Notes: generated from the letters alone by a model not told the origin. Counted from the stretch's first letter, positions 10,665 to 23,752 are shown. The stretch: DNA of 64,000 nt from Isoetes taiwanensis (GCA_021234155.1 JAJEKV010000030.1:6445890-6509889); one strand, 5' to 3'. Numbers and translations: made by a program.

Positions 10665-12500
10665 GAATATTAAGAATCTTCTGGTAATCTTTGAGTTTCA
10701 AGGAATCTATGGTAAGTTGAGGGAATCTAAGAGAATCTTTATAGGATCTTAGAGAATCCAGAGGAATATCATGAGAATCTTAGAGGATCTATAGGAATCT
10801 CGAGAGAGCATCTTTGAGAATGTAAGGGAATGTAAGGGAATCTTGATGAAACCTTTAAGATCCTAGAGGAAACTTGAAGGAATCTTGGGGTCTAGGGGAA
10901 TCTTCATAGAATCTATGGGAATATTCCTAAAATCTTTGAGAGTTTAAAGTAATCTTGATGGAATCTTGGAGAATCTAGAAAAATCTAGAAGAATCTTCAT
11001 AGAATCTAGAGGAATCTTGGGTTATTCTTTTGGAACCTAGGGGAATCCAAAAGGAATCTTCATAAAATCTTTAAGAACCTATAGGAATCTAGATGGAATC
11101 TTGGAGAATCTTGGAGAATCTTAATAAAATCTAGGGAATCTTTGTAGAATCTTAAGAATCTAGGGAATCTTTGTAGAACTTTAAGAATTTTATAGTATCT
11201 TTAGGAATCTAGGAGAATCTAAGCGAATCTTAAAAGAATCTTTGGGAATCTAGGAAAATCTTCCTGAAATTTTGGAGAATCTAGGGGAATCTTGATAGAA
11301 TCTTAGAGAATCTAAGAGAATCTTCATAGAATCTTGGGGAATCTAGGAGAATTTTCAGAGAATCTTGGGGAACCTAGAGGAATCATGGGATAATCTTTGG
11401 GAACCTAGGGGAATCTTAGGGAGTCTTAAGAGAATCTATGGGAATTTAGATAGAATCTTAGAGAATCTAAGGGACTCTTAATAAAATCTAGGGGAATCTC
11501 CATATAATCTTAAGAATCTAGGGGAATCTTGGTGCAATCTTGGAAAATGTAGGGGAATCTTCATAGGATCTTAGAGAATCTACAGGAATCTTAGAGAATC
11601 TACAGGAATCTTAGGAACTATCGAAGTCTTCATAGAATCTTGGGAGATCTAAGAGAATCTACATGGTTCAACAGAGAACCTTTGAGAATGTAAGGGAATC
11701 TCGATGGAATCTTAGAGAATCTAAGAGAATCTCCATAGAATCTTAGGGAATCTAAGAGAATCTGCATAGAATCTTGGGGAACCTAGAGGAATCATGGTAT
11801 AATCTTTGGGAATTTTAGAGAATCTTAAGAGAATCTATGGAAATATAGGAGAATCTAAGGAAATTTTCATAAAATCTTTAAGAATCTATGGGAATTTAGA
11901 TAGAATCATGGAGAATCTAAGGGAATCTTAATAAAATCTAGGAGCAGTCTAAGGGAATCTCAAAAGAATCTATAGTAATCTCAAGCATTTCTTTGGGAAT
12001 CTAGGGGAATCTTCCCAAAATCGTTGAGAATTAAGAATAATCTTGATGGAATCTTGGAGAATCTAGATGAATCTAGAGGAATCTAGGAGAATCTTTATAG
12101 AATCTTGGAGAATCTAGAGGAATCTTGGGGTATTCTTTTGAAATCTAGTAAAATCTTTGGAGAATCTTAGGGAATCTAGGAAAATCTACAGGAATCTTCA
12201 TAAAACCTTTAAGAATCTATGCTAATCTAGAAGAAATCTTGGGGTCTCTAGAGGAATCTTAATAAAATCTAGGGGAATCTAAGGGAATCTCGAGGAATCT
12301 AAGGGAATTTAGGGGAATCTAATAGAATCTTTGGGAATCTAGGGGAGCCTAAGAAAATCTTTCTAGAATCTTTGAGAATCTAGAAGGATCTTGATGGAAT
12401 CTAAGAGAATCTTCATAGAATCTTGGGGAACCTAGGAGAATCGTCATAAAATCTATAAGAATCTATGGCAATTTAGATGGAGTCTTGGAGAATCTAAGGG
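10665..12500 (+). repeat. Degenerate GAATCT minisatellite array
   Basis: More than 80 imperfect units of about 18-25 bp, built from GAATCTAGGGGAATCTT and GAATCTTGGAGAATCTA variants. All have GAATCT in the same orientation. There is no coding sense. The reverse complement of the same unit type forms the arrays at 17.9-19.2 kb and 43.0-43.9 kb. Confidence 0.95.
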
Positions 12501-13694
12501 AATAATGACGTGCATTAACAGTCGTTTGCTCTAGCTTGGTAACTAAATTTGTTTAAAGGGCCTCTTTAACTTGACCTTATGAATAGTGCAGTAGTTCATT
12601 TACTGATTATTGTAGCTCGACACTATTTGGTCTTACTCTGTGTAAAGAGGTTGTCTAATTCTATTTGGTCTTAGTAAGATAAGTCTGGTATGATGGTTTA
12701 GGACAAGTAACATACTCACCACCCTAACATTGCTTTGTTGTGTGACTGTTGAATATCATTCATGGTACAACCACTCGTAATGCAACTACTCATAGTACAA
12801 AAACTTGTATATATATATCTAGGAGCAGTCTAAGGGAATCTCAAAAGAATCTATAGTAATCTCAAGCATTTCTTTGGGAATCTAGGGGAATCTTCCCAAA
12901 ATCGTTGAGAATTAAGAATAATCTTGATGGAATCTTGGAGAATCTAGATGAATCTAGAGGAATCTAGGAGAATCTTTATAGAATCTTGGAGAATCTAGAG
13001 GAATCTTGGGGTATTCTTTTGAAATCTAGTAAAATCTTTGGAGAATCTTAGGGAATCTAGGAAAATCTACAGGAATCTTCATAAAACCTTTAAGAATCTA
13101 TGCTAATCTAGAAGAAATCTTGGGGTCTCTAGAGGAATCTTAATAAAATCTAGGGGAATCTAAGGGAATCTCCAGGAATCTAAGGGAATTTAGGGGAATC
13201 TAATAGAATCTTTGGGAATCTAGGGGAGCCTAAGAAAATCTTTCTAGAATCTTTGAGAATCTAGAAGGATCTTGATGGAATCTAAGCGAATCTTCATAGA
13301 ATCTTTGGGAACCTAGGAGAATCGTCATAAAATCTATAAGAATCTATGGCAATTTAGATGGAGTCTTGGAGAATCTAAGGGAATAATGACGTGCATTAAC
13401 AGTCGTTTGCTCTAGCTTGGTAACTAAATTTGTTTAAAGGGCCTCTTTAACTTGACCTTATGAATAGTGCAGTAGTTCATTTACTGATTATTGTAGCTCG
13501 ACACTATTTGGTCTTACTCTGTGTATTGTCTAATTCTATTTGGTCTTAGTAAGATAAGTCTGGTATGATGGTTTAGGACAAGTAACATACTCACCACCCT
13601 AACATTGCTTTGTTATGTGACTGTTGGGTCCTGCCTAATATCATTCATGGTACAACCACTCGTAATGCAACTACTCATAGTACAAAAACTTGTA
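11940..13694 (+). repeat. 881-bp segmental tandem duplication inside the arm
   Basis: 11,940-12,820 is repeated almost exactly at 12,821-13,694. The copied segment includes about 550 bp of GAATCT array, about 300 bp of unrelated sequence beginning AATAATGACGTGCATTAACA, and the junction motif with its TA run. Copies differ by a few substitutions and small indels, so the duplication is recent compared with the divergence of the array units. Confidence 0.95.
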
Positions 13695-14091
13695 TATATA
13701 TATATATATACATACATATATCTATAAAGGCCGCTGGATGGCTGCATTCTACAGCCAGTTTTAGCTCTGACCAATGTCTAGCAGATTGTATTATACATGT
13801 TATTTATGTATTTTAAGACCACTGACCTTTGTGATACTTTATTTAGGTCTGGTTATAGTGGACCTTGATGTCCTCTAGATTGTTTTAGGCTCTTTTCCAT
13901 ACGTTTCTTTAAGGGCAACATGGACGATTAATACCCATGGGTATTTTTATCTACATAACTAGTATAGATAAATAATGGTCTTTAAGTGTATCTTTCACTT
14001 TGTGCTTTCCGTATCCATAGGAAATCCGTGAAAATATCTGGAACTATACGTTTCATAGCGGGTTCCAGCTATAGCCATAAGTAATGGGGGT

Positions 14092-14410
14092 AGAATTTAT
14101 GCATAACTATCTGACCTTGTGGCAAACTTTATGAATGGCCAACAATTTATGGTGGACGGCGTGACTATAACATTGGGCAGAGGGCTTGACTGAATTCATA
14201 CTAGATTTGCCTTGGGGTGGTGGTTGATCCCTTGGCCTAATCTCATTCTTTATATTTAGCTTTTGTAAATAAGTTAGAATGTTGGAATTTTTGCATAACA
14301 ATCCTGCCGTGTGGCAGACTTTATGTATGACTAACAATTTATTATCGACGGCTAGTCAGCAAGTTTGGGGCAGCGAGCTTGACTGAATCCATACTAGATT
14401 CGCCATTTTC
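14092..14410 (+). repeat. Tandem duplication, unit about 192 bp
   Basis: GCATAACTATCTGACCTTGT at 14,101 recurs as GCATAACAATCCTGCCGTGT at 14,293. The similarity continues through GGCTTGACTGAATTCATACT and AGCTTGACTGAATCCATACT. The duplication lies immediately upstream of the AT-hook exon and could be part of its promoter. Confidence 0.7.
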
Positions 14411-14546
14411 ATATGCGCTTCGGGTTGCCAATCTTTAAGACTATGAATTCAATGCGGTCTGGGTTTCCGCAGAGCATCAAGGTAAATGAAAATGCTGAGT
14501 GCATGTTGGGTTCTTTTTCCCTTGCCAATTTTTCTGCTCATTCGCT

Positions 14547-14822
14547 ATGGCGCCAAAGAGAGGTGCTGGCCGACCCCCTGGTTCTAAGAACAAGATTCAG
14601 AAACAGGGCCTTAAGAGTGGTTTAGGCATTAGAAAAAATATTGCTGATGGACGGAGCAAGAATATTGAGGCAGCTAACATCCTCAGGAGATGTGTGATTA
14701 GATCGGCTACAATGAGGGCCGCTGCAGCCGCTTCTGGCAATGATCCTATCTATAATAATCCTGAGATATCCACTTTTGAGCATCTGGACGTCAACACCAG
14801 TTTGGACAACGATCCCAATCAG
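14547..14822 (+). CDS. AT-hook protein, single recognisable exon
   Basis: The open frame of 92 codons starts at ATG 14,547 and ends in GATCCCAATCAG before a GTTTGA donor-like site at 14,823. Residues 4-16 read KRGAGRPPGSKNK, a canonical AT-hook (GRP core in a basic context) that binds the minor groove of AT-rich DNA. A second basic region, LGIRKNIADGRSKN, and an alanine-rich RAAAAASG stretch follow, then an acidic end. No PPC domain or transposase domain was found nearby, so it is not a normal AHL protein as far as can be seen. Downstream exons were not identified; an acceptor-like CTGCAG at about 15,556 is the best candidate. It lies in the core between the two inverted array arms and may be element-encoded. 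An in-frame upstream ATG at 14,499 exists, but ATG 14,547 directly precedes the basic hook. Confidence 0.5.
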
Positions 14823-17800
14823 GTTTGAAAAAATTGTTATGTGCAATGAAGAAAGGTTTTTTTTAGAAAAAGCTTTTGTGCATGATCCGGGTTGTGCAAA
14901 AAAAGCAGTCAGATGTGCTATGATAACTTCGGGCTTTGCTTTTTTCGTATTCTAATGTTCTTGCTGTCACTAATTTGCTTAAATGCTTTTGATTTTGGCA
15001 TCTAGTACAGTTTAGCACGATCAAGCTTTATTTTACATCTTTGTGTGCTTTATTTCTGGTTTCTCTTTTCTTGCACCAAGTTCAGGTTTACAGATTTGTT
15101 CTGGGTATGCAACAATACGATTTTGCTGATTTTTAACCATTATATTTGTGTTGATCTCTTGGCGTCTGGTTAAGATGGATACCAGCCTAGAATCTTCTAA
15201 TGGCGACATACTGAAGCATTTCTTTGTCCATCTAAAGTTGCTTTTTATGATGTCTTAATAGTTTGGGTCTGCTACATTATGAACTGGCTGATCCTTTACC
15301 ATTTTACTTGTGTTTGCTCTCTTAGCCTCTGGTTTTTTCGGCCAGTAATAAAAAGTCTTCTAACTGATGCATACTTTAGCACTTTTTCATATAAAGCTTT
15401 GTCTCATAACTAGACGACTGTCCAATGTTGTTGTTTATGAGTTTTTAGCTTTTATAACAAAAGGATACGGATGAAAACAGAGTTTTGCTTCGCTTACCTG
15501 CTAGTGGCTTAGTTTATTACCCTGATTAAGGCTAATTTGCTTTGGTTTCACTGCAGGTAACACGCTTAACTCACCTTTTGTGGATTATAGACGTGCGTAG
15601 ACGGATGATACAACAAATCTGAAAATTACAAAAGAAAGAACAGGCTGTTTTTTACTGTTATACTTTTCTATGATACTCCACTTAAATAGTGCTGGTCCCA
15701 TCTTATTTTTTTGTCTGTGTAACAACTTTTTTCGGGCCTGTGTTGTTGCCAAAACATTTGATGGTACGTACACTATAATTTTCCTTTGGTATTTTGTGAA
15801 AACAGAATGGTCTAAAAGTCTTTATCTCTTTTAGACTTTTAGCCATATAGATGTTTTGCACTCTTTTGATAATACATTATACATAAGTTAAAAAACAAGG
15901 CTGTTTTTTTCTATCCTTTGTCTAGTTATTTCAGATCTATTTGGCTGTATTGCTCTTAATAATAAAGCTAAAAATACAATCAGAGATTTGTTTTATGTTC
16001 CTTTGGCCTCTGTTTTCCTGCCATGGTCCTTGAACGGAATTTTTTAGCATAATCCACCTCCTTGTATGCTCTGTAGTGACAGTTTAGGTGCTTTGAGTTT
16101 GGGATACCAATCTTCTTCACCTTGGCTTTATCTAGATGGTTAGAAGGAATTTGTGGCATTTAGCTTATATTTCTTTGTTACCCATACAAAGTTGGAAGAA
16201 TTCTCTTATGATTAAGCTCGGTATGGGGCCAAATATTTGGTCTTCATCAAGTTTAGACATTTACAGAATTTTTAACTTTGCTTGGTTCTTTGACTACCTT
16301 CTAGGAATAGTTTGTATGTTTGGAGTCCGGGAAACCTACTTTCTTCATATCAATCTACCCTAGAATGGTAAATAGGATGTCTGCCTTGGACTTGCAGCAT
16401 ATTCTGGTTAACCATACAATATGGATAAGACTCCCCTGTGGTTAAACTCGGTTTTGGGCCAAATACTTGGTCTTCATCAGATTTGACTTGCAGGTAGTGG
16501 TCTTGTTTATCTCTAGTTTGACTCATAACTATACAAGCCAGGTTGAAAGGTATGGGCCCGGGTAATGTCGGGACAGACTTAATCTCAAACTCTAACGAGT
16601 GTTAGTTTTTGGAGTAGAAGTGTTAGCTAGATTAGACCCTAGGAGTCTCATTAGATCCAGATGCAAAAGCAAGTAAAAATAGATGTTTTGTGTGACTGAT
16701 GGATGCACTTATGCTTTGAGGAGAAACAACAAGAGTTGGTTTAGGACTGTGGCCTTCTTTAGAGCATTCCGCACAGAGAAGCGGATGGAGCATGCTGCGC
16801 CGAGAAGCGGCAGTATGTTTGCCTTATTCTGTTAGGCCAACAAGCCCTAAAATATTTTTTAAGGGCAACAAACCTAAAATGCTAGGGTTGTTCAAAAACA
16901 CGAAAGCTTAATGTTACCTTTTAGCCTATGTCCAAATCATTCGTCGGATTAGACGTACCTTTTTTTTCCTTTTGAATGTCATATGAGTCTTTAATCTTGC
17001 AACGTTAGAATGCGACAAAACTAAAGCCGCAAGGTTATTTATGGCGAAAGTGCCAAATGGCAAACATGCTCTACATAAGCAAGGACCCACCCTTAAATTG
17101 TGCTCATTCTTTAACTTGGCATAAATATGGGTGTCTAGCATAACATTTTTAACCTTGCTATCTTGCTAAGATAAAAGAAAGAAGTCGTCCTCGTGACATT
17201 GATAAAGTAGAGGCCATGTGTTTTTTTTTTTCCAAAGGCATAGATTAATAAAACGCAAATATATGCAAACAAAAATGGCTAGCAATGGAGCCCATGCATG
17301 TATCATGCTTTTTTTTCTGTTTTAGCAAAGTGTAGGCTAAAGGAGGACATTTTCTTTCCCAAATATATTATGTGGGGAATGCTAGGCTAGTGTGCCTAGT
17401 AACGGCTTCCTCATGATGCAAATAAAAAGTGGCTCTATGTACCTTGTCAAGATGTGCATATCCCAAGCAACATGCATAAACGAGTTTTCTCCAAATAAAT
17501 GTGCGCATTAAGTATATTAGGCAGACGTCATACCTTACATTTTGTCATTGCCATAAGGTTCCAGATAGAAATACTTGTTGGCTTTGAAGTATCTTCATAG
17601 ATGCAAGAATCCTCCAAGTTGGAATACTTGTTGGAGTATCCCCATAGATGCAAGAATCCTCCAAACTACTTGAAAGATGTTGCCTTTGCACTGTATACTC
17701 CAGTAAATGCCATACCAAAATGGACCATTGGTGTAGCAGCTATTCCCAACATGTATAATTCGCACAACTAGAAACAAATGCATTTTTATATTTGTACAAC

Positions 17801-17880
17801 AGAATCTTGTTGCATGATAAAACTTGGCCAAAAAAGAAGCAAACAGTGGACATTGAATATATATTTATATTTATAGATAT
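14823..17880. other. Core between array arms, no further gene recognised
   Basis: AT-rich sequence with small internal duplications: GGGCCAAATATTTGGTCTTC near 16,225 against GGGCCAAATACTTGGTCTTC near 16,455, and a roughly 50-bp pair at 17,565-17,660 (GATGCAAGAATCCTCCAA). Further exons of the AT-hook gene could be here but cannot be picked out. Confidence 0.35.
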
Positions 17881-17903
17881 ATATATATATATATATATAC
17901 AAG

Positions 17904-19798
17904 TGGTTGTACTATGAGGGACTATACAAATTCGATTAGACGCCAAAAATGCAGTGCCATCCAACGAAGATTCTATTAGGATTCTCCTAGATTCTCCAAG
18001 GCTCTAGAAAGATTTCCCTAGATTCTATGAGATTCCGTCAATGTTGATTCCTCGAGGAATTGTACAAATTCGACTAGAAATCAAATTTAAAGTCATGCGA
18101 TGAAGATTCTATAGAGATTCTCCAAGATCCCATCAAGATCCTCTAGATACTCAAAGATTTTATGAAGATTCCCTTAGTTTCATATAGATTCTTAAAGATT
18201 CTCCTAAGATTCCTCTAGATTTTCAAAGATTATCCTAAGATTCCTCTAGATTCCCTAAGATTCCATGTAGATTCTTCTAGATTCCCTTAGATTCTACAAA
18301 GATTCCCTTGTAGAACACATCTAGTGTCAAAGATTTCCATAGATCCCCTTGGATTCCCCCTAGATTCCCTAAGATTCCACAAAGATCCCCTAGATTCTTA
18401 AGGTTTTTACAAAGGTTCCCTTAGATTTTCAAAGATTATCTAAAGATTCCTTTAGATTACCCAAGAACCTAGATTCTATAAGATTCCATCAATGTTGATT
18501 TCTCGAGGGATTGTACAAATTCGATTAGAAATCAAATTTAAAGTCATGCGATGAAGATTCTATAGAGATTCTTCAAGATCCCGTTAAGATTCTCTAGATA
18601 CTCAAAGATTTTGTGAAGATTCCCTTAGATTTCTCTAGATTCTTAAAGATTCTCCTAAGATTCCTCTAGATTTTCAAAGATTATCCTAAGATTCCTCTAC
18701 ATTCCCCAAGATTCCATGTAGATTCTTCTAGATTCCCTTAGATTCTACAAAGATTCCCTTGTAGAACACACCCAGTGTCATAGATTTTCATAAATCCCCT
18801 TGGATTCCCCCTAGATTCCCTAAGATTCCACAAAGATCCCCTAGATTCTTAAGTTTTTTACAAAGATTCCCCTAGATTTTCAAAGATTATCTAAAGATTC
18901 CGTTATATTACCCAAGATTCTATGTAGATTCTCGTAGATTCCCTTAGATTTTATGAAGATTCTACTAGATTCTCTCAGATTTCATCAAGGTTCTTCTAGA
19001 TTCTCAAATATTTTTTGAAGATTTTCTAAGATTCCCCTAGATGCTTTTGAGATTCCCATAGATTTCTTAACATTCTCTTGAGATTCCCTTGATTCCCAAA
19101 GATTATCCCAAAATTCCTCTAGATTCCCCAAGCTTCTACATAGATTCTCTTAGATTCCTTTAAATTCTATGAAAATTCCCCTAGACTATCCAAGGTTCCA
19201 CGGAATGATGCCAAACCACTACTCATTGAAAAGGATTCGATGAGAAGAATCTAATGGTGTGGGTCCCACTTTGATCCGAGATCTCGATTGCAAGATAAAG
19301 TCATTTGAAGGCAACACAAAAGATAGAAGCTTCCATGAAAGCTTCATAATTAATGGGGGTGCCACCTCATTACCTTTTCATTAAATAAGGGTGACACCTC
19401 ACCCCTTTAATATAAAAAACTCTAATTTAATAAGAAAATGAATGGCTAGGATTTCTCCTCCCCCCCTTTATCTAACGGTTGAGATTGCTTACATCAAATC
19501 CACTTTAGGAGGAACCTTCCTTGCACCTTCCTGGAAAAATCAAGGGCCATGATTTCGCCTCCCCTTTTTGATCCGATGGTCCAGGGATGTGTTGCATGCC
19601 CCAATGCATGGCCATGCATGCCCCATGCATGACCCATCTATAATCCAATGGCCCGCATCGCGCCACTCAACCAGTGCCCCTAATCTGACGGCAAACAAAC
19701 ATGTCATATATTTTTAGCACATTATATAAACCATGGGTGCATCGTTTCCCTGGGACACATGGAATAATTTTATAAATATAATGATATATATATACAAG
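17904..19798 (+). mobile_element. E1: array-bearing repeat unit (right arm)
   Basis: The unit starts TGGTTGTACTATGAGGG just after a TA run and TACAAG. It then holds AGATTC minisatellite (about 17,960-19,195) with an internal duplication of about 450 bp; GTACAAATTCG..AGTCATGCGATGAAG recurs at about 18,061 and 18,515. The distal module follows: ACTACTCATTG, GTGGGTCCCAC, AAGCTTCC, GGTGCCACCTCATTAC. The end is AATAATT..TATATATACAAG at 19,798. The distal module is homologous, inverted, to 10,430-10,660, and parallel to 43,915-43,985 plus 59,313-59,480. No protein is encoded. Confidence 0.6.
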
Positions 19799-20706
19799 TA
19801 TTTGTACTATAAGGGAGTCACAGTGAAAAAAAATGCATATCAGTATATAAAAGTGTAGTTATGCTTGGTAACGGGTCTATTAGCTATAGTGAATGAAAAT
19901 CGGGGAGTAAAATCCAAGCTTAAAAAGATTAGTATCAATTCAACTGGAGATTTGCGATCTAAATTTTTGCTTGAGTAATTTACAATAAAAATCTTAGCAA
20001 GGAAGTTGGAAAAACTGTATATTTCACTCTGCAGCATCACTTCCAGTAGAATACCAATCAAATATATTATATTTGTGCAGTTCCAAGAAAATAGAGCCGT
20101 TGCAAAAAAACCACTTACCCAAAGAAAACAATAAACAAAGCCAGTTGAAGCGAGGGAAAAAAAAATGGCATCGAGGTTTAGACGACTTAGAAAAGGCTTG
20201 AGTATTTATAGGTCTTGGAGGTCCACCCTTCTATAGAAAAACAAAGATTCACAAGAATAAAAAATTCATTAGAGACTTCACTGACCCATACAAACCTCCA
20301 ACCCAATAGCCACAGTTTGACCAGAGTCCTGGTTCAACAATCAAACAAAAAGAATGCATGACTCTTTACCTTCACCATGTTGTCGCTCTTCACATCTTTG
20401 CTTCGTCCATACATGTCATTGGTGGCTGCTGACATTGCTCGTCCCACATTTAACAGGGTATATACAACCAGACACCAGAGACAATACCTTATAGAACCCA
20501 AATACCTGTTTTGGGAGTTTCAAAAGTCGAATTCTTGGTTAGGCCGCTGCTTTATAATTTTCACAAAGTCGAAGATCAGAATACTGTTGCCTCCAGCAAG
20601 TTTTAAACCCCCTTGTTTCCAAACGCTCAAGAATCTCAAGTGTGCAATGAACTTGCTACTATAATTCAAAATAAATCTTTCATTTGCATATCCATAAGGA
20701 AGAAAT

Positions 20707-20830
20707 AGATTCCATGAGATTCCTTTCGAGACACTCAAGATATGCTCTTAGATTCGAAAAGATTGCCTAAATACCCCCTAGATTCTTTGAAGACTCTTTA
20801 AGATTCCCTTGACCCTCTTGAATCCAGTGT
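20707..20830 (+). repeat. AGATTC array remnant
   Basis: A short stretch of degenerate AGATTCC/AGATTC units is followed by CACGATGAAATGATGCC, the same phrase that ends the larger arrays. It is a relic of the array family within E2. Confidence 0.7.
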
Positions 20831-22145
20831 CACCACGATGAAATGATGCCATCGTTAACCAATGAAGAAGTAAATACCTAAAGGTCAAAGTCAGCACCAT
20901 AAGTTACAGTTAACCCTTGATAGTCAAGCTCATTTTTAGAGAGAGGCCTAATGACATGCATCACCTTATGGAGATAAACAACTAGAATCACAAACATCGC
21001 ATTCTTTCTTAACCACAGTCAACCTCTTACCCAACCATGCTAGGGAAGAATCTTCCCTCTTGGAAAATAGGTGGAACCAACCCAACCCTTGAGTTAGGAT
21101 TGTTTAGTCGTTCATGTCAATTGCTTGAAGTGGTCATACAATTAAAAGCGATTTGACACTCTAATTAGCTAAGAAGAACTCCTTTATACGATCTGGAATT
21201 ATTACAATCAATTAGCTACACGACACCCAGTTATGAAGTTATGACTATGTCTACTTTGCACTATTAGCTTAAGAGATTAGGACTTAGAACATGAAGATTT
21301 GAATTTGGGACTTGCTGGGGTTAGCATTCTCGAACATCTATAAAGATTTTTGTTAGATTACGCCGTGGTTTCTAAAAATTCATGAAATCACATCAATATT
21401 TTCTTTGCCATAATTGGGAGAAATTCTTTGTGATTTTCATAGGTTTCCATTAAATTTCCCAAGATCATATGAAGATTCTTCAAGATTCCTATCTCTCCCA
21501 AGTCCAACATTGCAGACCCTGAGACAACAAGAAAAATCAAAGTCAACTTCAAGAGTCAAGATAAACGTATAGAAATCAATATCAAAGCTAAAGCGAAAAC
21601 CCAATTGTGATGAAAGTCAATCTCAACCCATTGAATCAAAGTAACTTCAGTTGACAAAGATTGTTAAGATGCCCTTAGAATCTAGAACAGCCTTGGTCAG
21701 ATTGCAAGTTATCACAATACACTAGGATCATTTGGAACGCTTAGAGAACAAAATTTACGGACATTTGTACGTAGTTAGAAACACATGCGTATGGATAATA
21801 TAACCTAGATCCATTTGTATGGTACGGGTAGATCCCCTATTTATTAACACTTCACAAAGAATATTAGAATATTAGTTTGGCCCCTGGTTCTTGGAAATTG
21901 CCTCGAAATACATCTCTACACGAGGGGAAGGTCGCATGATGTATTTCAACAAAAAAATACCTTGCATGGAAGAAAGCAAAAGATTTCAAGAAGATAAGCT
22001 ATTATGCATCCTTTCAAGCGGTGGTTGCGAATCCTTTCATAACCTCTTCTTGTGGATGAGGCCTATGAGATGATTAAAGGGCTGCAAATAAATTGAATGG
22101 GAACAATGACACCCAAGCTAGAGCAAGCCACTACAAATAGACAAT

Positions 22146-22260
22146 GGCAAAATAAGAACATCCTTGGGGACATACGCTTTCATGGCATAATAAGAATATC
22201 CTTGCTGACATATGCTTTCATGGCAAAATAAGAATATCCTTGGGGACATATGCTTTCATG
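22146..22260 (+). repeat. Tandem repeat, 38-bp unit x3
   Basis: Three copies beginning GGCAAAATAAGAA or GGCATAATAAGAA at 22,146, 22,184 and 22,222, each containing ATATGCTTTCAT or a close variant. Confidence 0.9.
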
Positions 22261-22327
22261 AGCCGACTGGCCAAGGATTGAAAAAAGGTAAAAAGTTTTC
22301 CCCTCTAAACAAATAGTTCCAGATAGT

Positions 22328-22421
22328 AGCCAATTATAAGACTATATAGGCATCCATCATAAGTCGAATGTGCCAGCCAATTATAAGACTATATAGGCAT
22401 CCATCATAAGTCGAATGTGCC
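22328..22421 (+). repeat. Tandem repeat, 47-bp unit x2
   Basis: Two identical copies of AGCCAATTATAAGACTATAT...GTCGAATGTGCC at 22,328 and 22,375. Confidence 0.95.
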
Positions 22422-23571
22422 ATATGACTAGTTCATGATAAGAACGCCGCGACCAAGCTATTCAAACTGTAAAAGAATCTCCTATGTAATCATTTTGAAA
22501 TAGACACTATCCAGCCTTTAAATTCGAACTAATAAAATGGGTCCTCTATTTAGCCCCCTTGGAAACACTTAATATGATAAAATTGTGGATCTTAGCCTGC
22601 TATTTCAAAATGGAAGTCTTCTTATTGTATTTGTTGGAGATACTATGTCGTACTTGGTCCTTTATTAGAGTGGCCTTAGTTTGAAAAGGGAACAAATGCA
22701 TGAGGATCAATGCTCCACAAACATCCAAAGAAACTTCAGTTTGCAAAAAAATCAACACATAGCATAAAACAATAAGAGCAAATGTAAAAAATAGTGGAAT
22801 CGATCTTTGGTCAGAATGTGTGTCATGCAGGTTGGAGCCAACTCAAGAACCGGCATCAGGTCCTGCCATTCTAAGCTTCTATAAAATATCCGCCATGTCT
22901 GGCCTCCCGATTTAAACAGGCCTCAACTTTTGCAAAAACACAAAAGGCATAAAGCCTAGCTTCACATGCCTGAAGGCAGAGTCACATGGATCGATTGAAT
23001 TCGATGAGATAGAAGATGTGTGTGTTAATGTCGTGCAAATACAAAAGCAAGAACTCTGTAGGCTGCCAAATGATAAAATATTCTAGCAAAATCATAGTTA
23101 GTCCATCAAAATCGACGGTCAATTTTAATTGACTTAGCCTTAAGACATAGAACACCCTTGACAGTGAGTGCACATAAAGAAAAAAGTTTACATGAGCCTT
23201 ATAGTAAAAAGATCAAAATCGAACAATTTCTAACCTAGGAGGACATTCAAGCATGGACTAAGCCTTGGTTCAGGTTGATAATAGCAATAAGTTCAGGTTG
23301 ATAATAGCAATATCATCTAAGTTGGTTATTGCACATAACGCGGAGGACTGCATTGGACTCTACACATTGGCATACATATGATATTGTCGTTTAAAATAGA
23401 TTATAAATTAATTGTTCATAGAACCATGTGTTTCTACATATCTGAACCTAGCAGAAATCATCATGCCAGAAGATGCAACTAATATTTTGCTTAGCTCTAG
23501 GTGAAGCTGGGGTAACATATCCAAATGCCACAAAACTTGGAAATCAATACTCCAAAAATTGTCGTAAATGT

Positions 23572-23752
23572 TCTGGAATCTCAAGGGAATCTTAGGGAAC
23601 TTAATAGAATCCAAGTGCATCTTCATAAAATCTTTGAGAATCTATGGGGTCTTGGAGAATCTAGGGGAATCTATATTGATCTAATGGAATCTAGGGGAAT
23701 ATACATAGAATCTAAAAAAATCAAGGGGGAGAATCTAAAGGAATCTAGGATC
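23572..23752 (+). repeat. Small GAATCT array
   Basis: About eight degenerate GAATCT units in the same orientation as the array at 10.7 kb and opposite to E1. An isolated relic within E2. Confidence 0.8.

Larger units (their letters stand above)
10140..13694 (-). mobile_element. E0: inverted array-bearing repeat unit (left arm)
   Basis: Read on the minus strand the unit starts next to the shared junction motif (CTCATAGTACAA..CTTGTA at 13,676-13,694). It continues through AGATTC minisatellite and a distal module (about 10,660-10,430) that repeats the phrases CCACTCATTGGAAAG, GTGGGTCCCA and GGTGCCACCTCA. It ends in a hairpin-bearing, TA-rich tail near 10,140. The same order occurs on the plus strand at 17.9-19.8 kb, so the two form inverted arms. 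The exact outer boundary and any target duplication were not established. No coding sequence is seen inside. Confidence 0.55.

Noticed and set aside
10665-13385. GAATCT arrays as coding repeats
   Set aside because: The unit length is not a multiple of three on average, stops occur in all frames, and both orientations of the array exist in the window.
20378-20462. Minus-strand exon-like NVGRAMSAATNDMYGRSKDV
   Set aside because: It ends at a good GTAAAG donor and looks protein-like, but there is no acceptor, no family and no neighbour exon.
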